From positions 43,796,703 through 43,860,702 of the forward strand of contig CM064572.1 of NCBI GenBank assembly GCA_032716605.1: a stretch of DNA of 64,000 nt, written 5' to 3'. Of the stretch, positions 8,983-19,892 are shown one piece after another. The position numbers and the translations under genes were made by a program. The notes beneath the pieces were generated by a model. That model saw only the letters and a program-made list of their open reading frames with translations, was not told where the DNA came from and did not search any database. Position 1 is the stretch's first letter. Each line of letters opens with the position of its first letter. This DNA comes from Paralithodes platypus. Its lineage: Eukaryota; Arthropoda; Malacostraca; Decapoda; Lithodidae.

Positions 8983-9780
8983 CAGGGTGATTCAGTAACC
9001 CTTTTCATAAATTGAATGGCAAATTCGGGAGACAAAAATAAGACTAATTTACTCTATGACCCTTAGAGGAGTCTTTGATATGATGGAGATATTACACCTT
9101 TAAAGTTATCGATAGATAAAAGAACAAAAATCTAAGGAGTGAGAATGAAAATGTCCGTTGCTAACTGGCAGGGTAGCGTAACCAAGACTTGGTATCAAAA
9201 TGGCTGCATACGGTAGCTGGATGCAGTTCGTTTCTGCAATTTACAAAGGTACATTTCTACTGTATTAAATTTTGTATTATCATCATCATTATTATTAATA
9301 ATCATTGTATTAGTAGTAGTAGCAAGGGGAGAAGCAGGCGGCGGAGGATAAGTAAGAGGAAGAGGAGGAGGAGTAAGTGGTGGAAGAGGGGTAAGTGGAG
9401 GAGGAGGGATCTTCCTGCCGACTTTGAGCTTTGATACTCCGCTCGTCTTAATGAATCTTGAATCAATCTGTACATGAATCTAAAGATAGTTTCTTTGCTT
9501 ACACGTGGTATGTAAATGGTTGCATATGGTAGCAGCTGTCTCAATGCTCAAAAGAACATTAGCAATTTATCACCATCATCATAATTTATACCCTGCCAGT
9601 TAGCAACGAAATTTTCATTCTCACTCCTTAGATTTTTTCTTTTCTATCTATCATAACTTTAAAGGTGTAATATCTCCATCATATCAAAGACTCACCCTAA
9701 GGGTCATAGAGTAAATTAGTCTTATTTTTGTTTCCCGAATTTGCCATTAAATTTATGAAAAGGGTTACTGAATCACCCTG
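8983..9780. mobile_element. Fold-back MITE with ~193-bp terminal inverted repeats
   Basis: The arms at 8983-9175 and 9589-9780 are inverted copies with only scattered differences. The outermost sequence is CAGGGTGATTCAGTAACC, and the element is flanked by TA on both sides within a TA microsatellite. The loop (about 9176-9588) carries (ATC)/(ATT) and GGA-rich simple sequence and no transposase. Tc1/mariner elements target TA, so a non-autonomous member of that superfamily is plausible. Confidence 0.8.
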
Positions 9781-9794
9781 TATATATATATATA

Positions 9795-9860
<66 letters not shown>
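9781..9860. repeat. (TA)n microsatellite, left flank of the Ty3 array
   Basis: About 80 bp of TA. LTR1 begins directly after it, and the array's right edge at 52124 also passes into TA-rich sequence, so the target duplication cannot be read. Confidence 0.9.
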
Positions 9861-9863
<3 letters not shown>

Positions 9864-11894
9864 AGTACTTATTTTCTTATTTCGAATATACTACTAGAGT
9901 GGGGGATAAATCGACAGTCATTTAGAAGTTCGTATACTTTATTCAACACACTTGCTACTACACTAATAACCGTTTCTCTGTTCGGGCCGAGATGAGTTCA
10001 AGACACGAATTGAATATTACCGTCGACCCAACATAGGTTGTACTTTGGAACACGAGAACTCCCGTTACTTCCTATTTGGATTCCCGATATTCAGGTCGGC
10101 TTCGATCCAAAGGCACGTTATTAGTTTCTAAAATAGTATGTTTTTTACCGAGCCCTGCTGTGTCTACTCCAGAGACCAGGGCATTAATGAATCATACCTT
10201 TATTCACTTATCTAAACAAGAGTTATATTTCTAAACTAAACTTCGAAATTATATACTTTTACCGGGCCTACTATGTCTACTCCAGAGACAAAGGCATATA
10301 CATAATAATTGACCTTTCAATTAATATATCCTCTTAACCTTATGCAATACATTTACTCATATGACAAGGTCGTTGTTACAATGTTACCTCAATTGCCCTT
10401 CTAAATACTCTTGGATTATATAATATCCTTGTTACTTCATACAATATATGTCTTCTAAATGACCAGGGCGTTGTTACAAGTTACCTCCATTGCCTTATCT
10501 ACAGTAAGGCAATCCTATTACAACAATTTATATTCACATATATTACCTGGTCAATAATAATTCTTAACCTAATGTAAGCAGCAACTCAATAACTCTACAT
10601 GGACAAGGTTCGCCGCTTTTATTCCTTTACATAGATTCTTATGATTACAATATTATCCTGGACTTAACACCCGTAACGCTTAACACAGACCGAATATTCC
10701 TTTAACTATGATAACAGATAATGTTTCCTTTATAACCAAAGATTTCGCTGATCATACGGACTAGTGTCCTTCCTACCTATTTCTCAAACTAAAGCTAGTC
10801 TAATGGCAATTATTATTTATTCCCCGGACCTTATAGTTGCGTGTCTATCCTCAAGAATTATTCCCTTTTACTTTACTATTAATATCTCTGTGCTGTCCTA
10901 GCAGTCCTATACTAGCTATAACTAATCGGCATGGAGCCTTCTCTAACAAGAATAACTATTTCCCTCTTAACATCATAAATTTATTTATCAACAAAAGTCT
11001 AGTATCTTTTCTCTTTAGTTTGTCCTATAAGAACACATCAATTATTATGGAACCACTGGGTTAGTCATGCATTTTCTCTCTTTCTTTAAGTCTGGTTAGG
11101 GCCCAATATGGGTCCTTTAAAAAAATATATTTATGATATACTGCTAGGTGTGTACTGAAACAATTTCACCACCTCAGAGCTGGCCAATAGTTCTTCTGGA
11201 AATTCTCGCTCCCGTCTACTATCTGTCGTCCCTCTTGAATCGCTTGGCTGTAGGTATGTAAGCCAGCGAGGTGACGATAGGCGGCCGGATACTGAAGGTG
11301 TAGTATCCGCCTATTAGGTGAGAGCGATGCTAGGCCTGAGGTGGTCTTTATTGGAACATTTGGCGAGGGCTGGGTGGCTGGAATAAGTGGTTCCGAGTTC
11401 CCTTTGGTGCCCAAGCGAGAGAGAGGAAGTGGGTTGCAAGAAGCACACCCAGTGGGTTCCGAGAGGTGAATGACCGCTGCAGCCTCCCCCACCCCCTTAA
11501 TATAGTCTCGCCTCCCGCTCTCCGGCGCTGTGATTTCCTGAGCCGGCCGCTCGGCCACCCGCGCATCTCGAATTCTCTCTCGCCCCGCCTCCACTCTTTT
11601 CTCTTCATAATATGTTCCTGGAAGCTGGTTGCAAATGTCTTTTTAGTGGCTTACAGGAGTATAGGGGTGGCACTGATATATAAGACCCATTGCAACCAGA
11701 GGAATTGGCCGGTGAAGAGAGCGAGAGCGAGTTTAAAGGTGTGGCGGTACACGTAGCCGTGCGCTCCGAAAATGGAGGCGTCGGCCGGGAAGCCGTGGCA
11801 TGTTTATGATGTGAGCTTGAAGTGTCAAACTCAGCTGATGAAGAGAGAAGGTAAAAGGAGGCGCGGATTGGTGGATGGCCTTTTTACTTTATCA
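9861..11894 (-). repeat. LTR1 (3' LTR of body A)
   Basis: 2034 bp, starting TGTAGTACTT and ending ACTTTATCA in plus orientation (TG...CA). It lacks a 12-bp segment (TATTGACTTAAG, present at about 23193 in LTR2) and has several substitutions in its left third. Its right third matches LTR3 and LTR5 (CTATACTAGCTATAACTAAT). A TATA box on the minus strand lies at about 11675-11684. Confidence 0.92.
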
Positions 11895-11902
11895 CTCCCT
11901 GC
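11895..11902 (-). promoter_or_regulatory. Polypurine tract, body A
   Basis: The minus strand reads GCAGGGAG directly before the LTR's TGATAAAG. The same sequence occurs at 25001-25008, 32010-32017 and 45113-45120. It is the expected site for plus-strand DNA priming. Body A has a 13-bp deletion just inside it. Confidence 0.6.
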
Positions 11903-11996
11903 GAGCTCCTGATTGCCGTAATACCGTTCCTCTGAAATCCCGGCCATCACTCTGCTAATCCACCAGTCCACTATGCTCACAAATGCATCTGTGTAA

Positions 11997-14900
11997 CTAG
12001 AGTGCTGGATTTTGATTTCCAACTGCAGTTTTAGCCAATAGGACTTGCCCGGGTTGACTGAGGAGTTGCTTGAATGCTCTGGTAGTATTTACTCTCTGTC
12101 CTTTCTCACCGACCAGGGCTATTAGTCGGCGGAGCCGGTACTGAGGGTCAGAAGGGAGAGGCATGGTGCCTTTCAACTGGCAGGCGTGCGCCTCGGGGAT
12201 CCTATTTATACTCTCGTCCGGGTACGTGATTGGTGGACGGCTAATTCTACCACTGCGGGTGATGGTTTCTACGGGGCCCATGGGCTTAGATGCTTTGGCT
12301 GGACTTTTACCCAGGAAGTTAGTCATGCAATTTTCCTTTGATTCATTGAATTTAATTGAGGGAGAGCCGAGTGAGTTTTTATCTTCAAGAAATACGTCTT
12401 TCTCTTTTCCCTCGGTTCGGAAACACTCTTCCCCACTACTTAGAGTCTTGTTGAAATCTCTCGGGAGATCTGAAACTTCGCTGTCGGTGACCGTAGACTT
12501 TTCATCATCGGCATGTTCACATAATCTCTTTCCCCACTTGTCGTAGTCTCTTCGTCTCCCCCACCCCTTCTTGCCCGAACTCAGGGAAACTCTTGTTTGG
12601 CTTGCGACTAACAGACCACCAGAACGGAGAGTCCTCAGTATAATTCCTTCTCAGATTAGGACCTTCAGCATTAGGTCGAGCCGAGGAAGTACTAGGATCA
12701 CCAGCCCCAAATCCTATCTCCTCCTCACTTTCTTCCTCACTACTCCACTTGCTCAGGTCTGGCGGTAAAATACCTCTGTACCGTTTGGTATGACGGATAT
12801 GGGTAGTCGACACAATACCTCCATGATGCAACTACAACACCTGATATGGCCCGTTTACCTCCACAACCTTGAAGGGACCCTCGTATTTCTCTTCCAGCTT
12901 ACCAGCTCGGGTGGGATCATGTCTCTTCACCAGAATATATTCCCCCCGGTAATATGGATTATTTAGAGTAAGTTTCTTGGGCTGTTGCTGTGTAATACGG
13001 TCATGGACTTGCTGCCATCGCTCCCATTGTTCCCTCAAATATTGTTCTGGTTGGGAATATTTGGTGGAATGAATGGGATAGGGTAGTAATCGTTCTTGAG
13101 GCAGTTTCGGCGTGGGTTCCAAAAATAATTTCATAGGGAGAATACCCAGTAGTTCTACTAACAGTGGTGTTTATCCCCCATATAATCTCTGGCAGAAGTT
13201 CCGGCCAACCTCGGACTACTTCTTACCCTTGTGAGCTCAGACTAGCCCGTACACAATTCGCTAACACCCTATGGTTTCTTCCACATACCGCATTCCCCTG
13301 GGGATAATACGGGGAGGTGTGTTGGATCTGGTAGCCCAAGGTATCACCCAAGTGTTGCCAGATTTCGTTATTAAATTATTTTCCCCTACCACTCAAAATG
13401 CATCCAGGGGTGCCATATACAAAAATGACTTCTCCAAGATGACCCTTGCCACAGTTTCAGCTTTCTTGTCCGGAATGGCACAAACAACCGTATATTTGGA
13501 AAAGACGTCGACACAGGTTAGAATGTACCTTTTGTTCGTCTGTGTGGGTAGAGGTCCCATAATGTCCACAGATAACTTTTCCCACGGTTTACCGGCCGTA
13601 ATGTGTCCGGGCGACTGCTTAGGTCCCCGCCCATCTTTGCCCCTTTGACATCCCAAACAATTTTGGATAACTTCTTTAACAATTTTGTCGGCTCTCGAGG
13701 TCCAGTATCTTTCGTTAAATTGCTTCAAAACTCAAGACTGAGCCAAATGAGCCCCCTTCCCTCTTGTCCGTGGAGAATTTGGATCATGTGTTTAGCCTCC
13801 AGATAATCTAATACTACCCAGTCTTTAGAATCCCTCCAGGCTCCCTCAGAAAATTTTACTTTGTCGCCATACATAGGATCATTCTGTTCCTTGTTAGGTT
13901 GAGTGTGTTGGACGGGTGCTACCGTTAGTCGAGATAGGCCATCGGTATTAGTGTGTAATTTACCTGGTCTATGTCTAACTTCAAAGCGGTATTCCTCCAG
14001 GATCCCCTTCCACCTAACAAACAATCGGTCTTCCGTTTTCATCTTCCGGAGCCATTGCAAACTATGGTGATCCACGATAACTTCGAAATGAACCCCGGCT
14101 AAATATGGACGGAAATATTGTACAGCCCACACTAGAGCTAGGAATTCCTTTTTAGTAACGCTGTAATTCTTCTCGCCCTTATTCAGGGTCCGGCTAGCGC
14201 ACGCTAATATGCCTTCTTTTCCGTCCACTTTCTGGGCCAATACGGCCCCGAGCCCTTCATCGGAAGCATCGGTGTATAGTTGAAACGGCTTGGTAAAATC
14301 CGGATGACAAACTATGGGGTTAGAAGTAAAAATAATTTTCAGTTGATCAAAAGCTATCTGACAATCCTGATCCCAGTCAAACCTCCTCCCCTTTTCCAGT
14401 CTCTTAGTCATGGGGCGAGCAATTTTTGAGAAGTTGGGTATGAACCTCAGATAATAGGATGCCATTCCCAGAAATGCTCGGATCTCTTCGACAGAGGAAG
14501 GGGGTGAAATTTCTGCAATACATTTTACTTTATGGAGGTCTAGTTGGATACCTTTCTTTGAAACTACATGCTCTAGGTATGCCACCTCGCAGGCCCCTAA
14601 TTGGCATTTGGAAGGCTTCAATTTAAGTCCCGCCCCCCTGATTCTCTATAATACTTCTTGTAGTCGATTGATATGTTCCTCCCAACTAGTTGAACAAATT
14701 ATAATATCATCCAAGTAAGCTAAGCAGGTTCTCCAGATTAATCCCGCATTATTTCGTCCATGGACACTAGTGAAACTGGCTGGTCCATTAGAAACTCCGA
14801 AGGGCAAGACCGTGAATTGATAGAGTTTGCCTTCGCTCGTGGCAAATGCGTTTTTCTCCTGGTCGTCTGCCCTAACCGGTACTTGCCAGTATCCACTTTG

Positions 14901-15990
14901 TAGGTCTAGGGTAGAAAACCATGTTGACCCATTTAGTGATTCTAGTGAGTCATCAATACGAGGTAGGGGTTGCGCATCTTTGATGGTGACATAATTTAAT
15001 TTTCTATAATCTACACAGAACCGAGTGGACCCATTTTTTTTTTTACCAGGACCACTGGAGATGACCACGGACTGTAGGAGTCTACTACTATTCCTTGCTT
15101 GATCATCTCCTCTACTTGTTCCTTTCCATCTGTCTCATAATGGGGTTTTGTCGCCTATAAGGTTGTCTAATAGGGGGCCCTTAAGTATGTATCTCGTGGG
15201 TGTGTCGGGTTCGGGCCGATCCGTGGTCCCCTTCATTTTGAGCAAACACATCTCGGTAAGTCCAGAGCAATTCATGTAATGTAGTGGCTTGATCTGGCGT
15301 TTATTGTTTCGGGATCTCAGGTAAGTTAACTGGTCCGTTAGTTCCAACAGTGGTGGGTTGCACGGGTGTAACTTGTCCTAACAGTTTCCCTTTTTGATAA
15401 CTAATCGTGTCATCGCCAAAGTTAGCCAGAGCTAATTTCCTCTGATCGGTAGTAATAAAGGTGAGAGATATTCTCACTTGATTTTGTGCATCAGGTTCAA
15501 AAATTCTGGCCAGTCTTCCTTGAGATTTAGGAATTTTCTATCATTCTCCAAGATCTAGGGGGAATAGAGAGTGTCCCTGTGGTAGCTACTATTTGAGGTC
15601 GTAGGGTGGTCGTCGTGTCTTTCGGCCCGCACTGTATAGTTACTCCCAACTGACTCATGAGATCTATTCCCAGATATCCATCGACTCCGCTATTAGACTT
15701 TCCTGATAGAACACAAAAATCTGTGGTGAATTTAATTCCTTTCCATTGTACCACCACCGTATTAGTTCTCCCTAGAATCGTCAGTGGTTGACCCTCGGCT
15801 CCTGACAACTGCATACCAGTTTGATTTAAGGGGCCAATCTCTTTCTGACTATTCCTCACAAAATTCTCTAAAAGACAAGTTCTGTTTGCCCCTGTATCAA
15901 TTAACATGTTTGCGGCTTTCCCATTTATTACTATAGTTTCACAAGGCGTTTGTCTTTCTAACATGTTGACCACACTATACCGCCTTTCTA
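11997..15990 (-). pseudogene. pol: pol, body A
   Basis: Protease lies at 15527-15973 (DTGA present), RT at 14646-15068 (YLDD at 14706-14717), RT thumb/RNase H at 13725-14621, integrase core at 13393-13728, the integrase C-terminal GPF module at 12832-13134 and the tail at 11997-12831. Private features: an extra A near 15536 breaks the protease end; the RT/YLDD block is disturbed by an extra base near 14761; the second catalytic Asp of integrase reads Gly (ILSGRG, near 13386); and a one-T deletion near 12408 splits the tail. It shares the amber codon at 14646-14648 and the other family-wide lesions. Confidence 0.88.
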
Positions 15991-15998
15991 TGCGAGGT

Positions 15999-16765
15999 TT
16001 AACGGAAAAATGTCTTCCCCTTCCGGCATCGTGGGTTTGGCTGGGTTCCTGTCTCCCTATATTCTACTGGAAGCATTCCTCCCTGGTTTGGATCGGTTCC
16101 CCTTGGTAGGGGTCGATCGTTTGGAAGTGCGGGCCTGGAGTTAAATCTAGGGGTTGGGGTCTGGGGACGGTTGGAACAGTTCCTAGTTAGGTGTCCGGTT
16201 TGTTTGCATATAAAGCATCGGATCATTGTTCTCGGATACTCTTTGTTTGGGTTCTCCTCCTCCCCTTTCTTTTTATCCTCTTTTAACCCTCGGGCTTCCA
16301 TGATCTTTTTAATTACCTCCATGAGTCCCTTAGTGGTAGTCACTTCATGGATAATGCAGTGCCTTCTAACTTCCACAGGACATGCTTGGATCATAATCTC
16401 TCTAATCTCTGTTTCCTGGCTCTCTTGGTCCATATGTTGATATGCATGTTTGACGTTTTTCGCGATTTCCCTCCTCAGGGCTCTCACATTTTGGCCGTCT
16501 AGTTTCAGACTCTTAAGTTTGTCTCTGGCCTTCCTGGTGGAGGTTTCTCGGCAATTCTTCAATTAGGGCACTCCTAACTTCTACCCATGACAGTAGTCCT
16601 CTAGACGTACTCTTCCATCATTCAGGGCCTTGCCTAAGTGTGCTTTTCCATAGGCGATCTTTTTCCATTTTCTCCTACGTCAAGTAGCGTGAACTGACAT
16701 TCTAATTGTTCGATCCATTGCTCGATATCTTCTTTCTCCTCTTCCCATAATCTGAATGGTAATAC
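15999..16765 (-). pseudogene. gag: gag, body A, fused to body B at the microhomology junction
   Basis: The open part (15999-16562) keeps the alpha-helical capsid-like region and the CCHC knuckle. Three one-base deletions between 16550 and 16670 break the N-terminal quarter. Upstream of the start codon the normal leader, PBS and LTR are missing: at CGGCCATCA (16765-16773) the sequence switches straight into the 3' end of body B. Confidence 0.85.
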
Positions 16766-16773
16766 GGCCATCA
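16765..16773. other. Microhomology deletion junction A/B (LTR lost)
   Basis: CGGCCATCA occurs normally both at the gag start (29884-29892 in body C) and near the 3' end of the internal region (25058-25066, 32067-32075). Here one copy joins the two contexts. In the intact arrangement the two sites lie 2183 bp apart across an LTR (29884 to 32067), so that length was deleted. Confidence 0.85.
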
Positions 16774-18588
16774 CTCTGCTAATCACCAGTCCACTATGCT
16801 CACAAATGCATCTGTGTAACTAGAGTGCTGGATTTTGATTTCCAACTGCAGTTTTAGCCAATAGGACTTGCCCGGGTTGACAGAGGTGTTGCTTGAATGC
16901 TCTGGTAGTATTTACTCTCTGTCCTTTCTCACCGACCAGGGCTATTAGTCGGCGGAGCCGGTACTGATGGTCAGAGGGGAGAGGCATGGTGCCTTTCAAC
17001 TGGCAGGCGTGCGCCTCGGGGATCCTATTTATACTCTCGTCCGGGTACCTGATTGGTGGACGGCTAATTCTACCACTGCGGGTGATGGTTTCTACAGGGC
17101 CCATGGGCTTAGATGCTTTGGCTGGACTTTTACCCAGGAAGTTAGTCATGCAATTTTCCTTTGATTCATTGAATTTAATTGAGGGAGAGCCGAGTGAGTT
17201 TTTATCTTCAAGAAATACGTCTTTCTCTTTTTCCCTCGGTTCGGAAACACTCTTCCTCACTACTTAGAGTCTTGTTGAAATCTCTCGGGAGATCAGAAAC
17301 TTCGCTGTCGGTGACCGTAGACTTTTCATCATCGGCATGTTCACATAATCTCTTTCCCCACTTGTCGTAGTCTCTTCGTCTCCCCCACTCCCTTCTTGCC
17401 CGAACTCAGGGAAACTCTTGTTTGGCTTGCGACTAGCAGACCACCAGAACGGAGAGTCCTCAGTATAATTCCTTCTCAGATTAGGACCTTCAGCATTAGG
17501 TCGAGCCGAGGAAGTACTAGGATCACCAGCCCCAAATCCTATCTCCTCCTCACTTTCTTCCTCACTACTCCACTTGCTCAGGTCTGGCGGTAAAATACCT
17601 TCGTACCGTTTGGTATGACGGATATGGGTAGTCGACACAATACCTCCATGATGCAACTACAACACCTGATATGGCCCGTTTACCTCCACAACCTTTGAAG
17701 GGACCCTCGTATTTCTCTTCCAGCTTACCAGCTCGGGTGGGATCATGTCTCTTCACCAGAATATATTCCCCCCGGTAATATGGATTATTTAGAGTAAGTT
17801 TCTTGGGCTGTTGCTGTGTAATACGGTCATGGACTTGCTGCCATCGCTCCCATTGTTCCCTCAAATATTGTTCTGGTTGGGAATATTTGATGGAATGAAT
17901 GGGATAGGGTAGTAATCGTTCTTGAGGCAGTTTTCGGCGTGGTTCCAAAAATAATTTCATAGGGAGAATACCCAGTAGTTCTACTAACAGTGGTGTTTAT
18001 CCCCCATATAATCTCTGGCAGAAGTTCCGGCCAACCTCGGACTACTTCTTACCCTTGTGAGCTCAGACTAGCCCGTACACAATTCGCTAACACCCTATGG
18101 TTTCTTCCACATACCGCATTCCCCTGGGATAATACGGGGAGGTGTGTTGGATCTGGTAGCCCAAGGTATCACCCAAGTGTTGCCAGATTTCGTTATTAAA
18201 TTATTTTCCCCTATCACTCAAAATGCATCCAGGGGTGCCATATACAAAAATGACTTCTCCAAGATGACCCTTGCCACAGTTTCAGCTTTCTTGTCCGGAA
18301 TGGCACAAACAACCGTATATTTGGAAAAGACGTCGACACAGGTTAGAATGTACCTTTTGTTCGTCTGTCTGGGTAGAGGTCCCATAATGTCCACAGATAA
18401 CTTTTCCCACGGTTTACCGGCCGTAATGTGTCCAGGCGACTGCTTAGGTCCCCGCCCATCTTTGCCCCTTTGACATCCCAAACAATTTTGGATAACTTCT
18501 TTAACAATTTTGTCGGCTCTCGAGGTCCAGTATCTTTCGTTAAATTGCTTCAAAACTCAAGACTGACCCAAATGAGCCCCCTTCCCTC

Positions 18589-19892
18589 TTGTCCGCAAAA
18601 CGTTCGCAAAACGTTCTTGTCCACAAACGTTTACTGCTAAAACTAAAAGCGCATGGAATACAAGACGGTGTGTTGGAATGGATAGAAAATTGGCTCAGCA
18701 ACAGAAAGCAAAGGGTAGTCATAAACGGTAAGGCATCTAAATTGACCAATGTAAGTAGTGGGGTACCCCAGGGATCGGTACTAGGACCAATTCTCTTTCT
18801 AATTTACATCAACGACATAGATGAGGGTCTCACCTGCACAATCTCAAAATTTGCTGACGATACAAAAATTGCAAATAGCGTACTCTCAAAAGAACAAGTT
18901 GACGATATGCAACACAATCTAGATAAATTGTCATGTTGGGCCAAATTTGGCAAATGAGTTTCAATGCGGATAAATGTAAAGTACTACATGTCGGATACCT
19001 AAATGAGAAAGCAAACTATTCGATGAATGGCACTCAGCTTAAGAATGTAAACAGAGAAAACTGATCTGGGAGTAACAATATCGAGTAACCTAAAACCGAG
19101 TCAACAATGTTCAGAAGTTGTTAAGAAGGCAAACAAAAATAATTGGCTTTATAGGCAGGTCATTTGAGCATAAATCCAAAGAAGTCATCCTAACCCTTTA
19201 CAATTCCTTAGTCCGCCCTCTTCTGGAATACTGCGTTCAATCCTGGTGCCCTTATTACCAAAAAGATATAAACAAGCTAGAACGAGTTCAACGTAGAGTT
19301 ACCAAAATGATACCTAGCCTAAAGAACAAACCATACGAAGAGCGTCTTAGAGAATTAAATCTATTTCCGTTAACCCAGCGCAGATTAAGAGGCGACTTAA
19401 TTCAAGTGTTCAAAATCATCAAAGGCATCGACAATATGAACTGTAGTAAGTACTTCACTATCGACCAATCTAATTACACGCGGGGAAACGGTTGCAAAAT
19501 TATTGGTAAATCTTTTAACTCGCACGAATCTAAGAATTTCTTCTTCAATCGAGTTGTCAACTTGTGGAATGGGCTTCCCCGAGACGTTATAGACTGCAGC
19601 ACCGTTGATTCATTTAAATTCCGCCTAGACAAATATCTCGCATCAAACCCGCGACTGACTGCGTTTGTAAATGAATAACTTTATCCTCCCCTCAGTTACT
19701 AACCCATATGTCCCCTACTAACTTCCTAGTCCTGCCACGTTAGTGGCAGGGCAGTAGTTCCCTTTCCAATGTTCCCTTACCCACTCTAAACCACTGTTTG
19801 GACACTTGATCCTCAGTGTTTTGGAGGACAAGCAGCCTAGAAGGGTCACTAGATCTGTTGTTGCTTGATTTCCTTTGTACTCCCTTTGTCCG
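18589..19892 (+). mobile_element. CR1-clade LINE, 5'-truncated, nested in body B
   Basis: The insert (18596-19885) is flanked by the 7-bp target duplication TTGTCCG (18589-18595 and 19886-19892). LINE sequence proper starts at about 18621; before it come about 25 bases of patchwork filler containing two copies of GCAAAACGTTC. It encodes the C-terminal half of RT (SGVPQGSVLGP, FADDTKI) and the LGVTISSNL...QCSEVVKKAN region typical of CR1, ending at a TAA at about 19676-19678. The 3' UTR ends in CCTTTGTACTCC-like repeats. The same family lies at 61.07-64 kb. Confidence 0.88.
18622..19678 (+). pseudogene. CR1 reverse transcriptase C-terminal fragment (in B)
   Basis: Open from 18622 to 18957 (palm domain; catalytic FADD near 18850) and from 19118 to 19678 (thumb and C-terminal region ending NPRLTAFVNE). 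Between them one-base changes near 18945, 19058 and 19133 break the frame. It has no endonuclease and no start, as expected for a 5'-truncated LINE. Confidence 0.85.

Noticed and set aside
9189..9434. 81-codon basic ORF in the fold-back loop
   Set aside because: A product of ATT/GGA simple repeats. It lacks any transposase motif.
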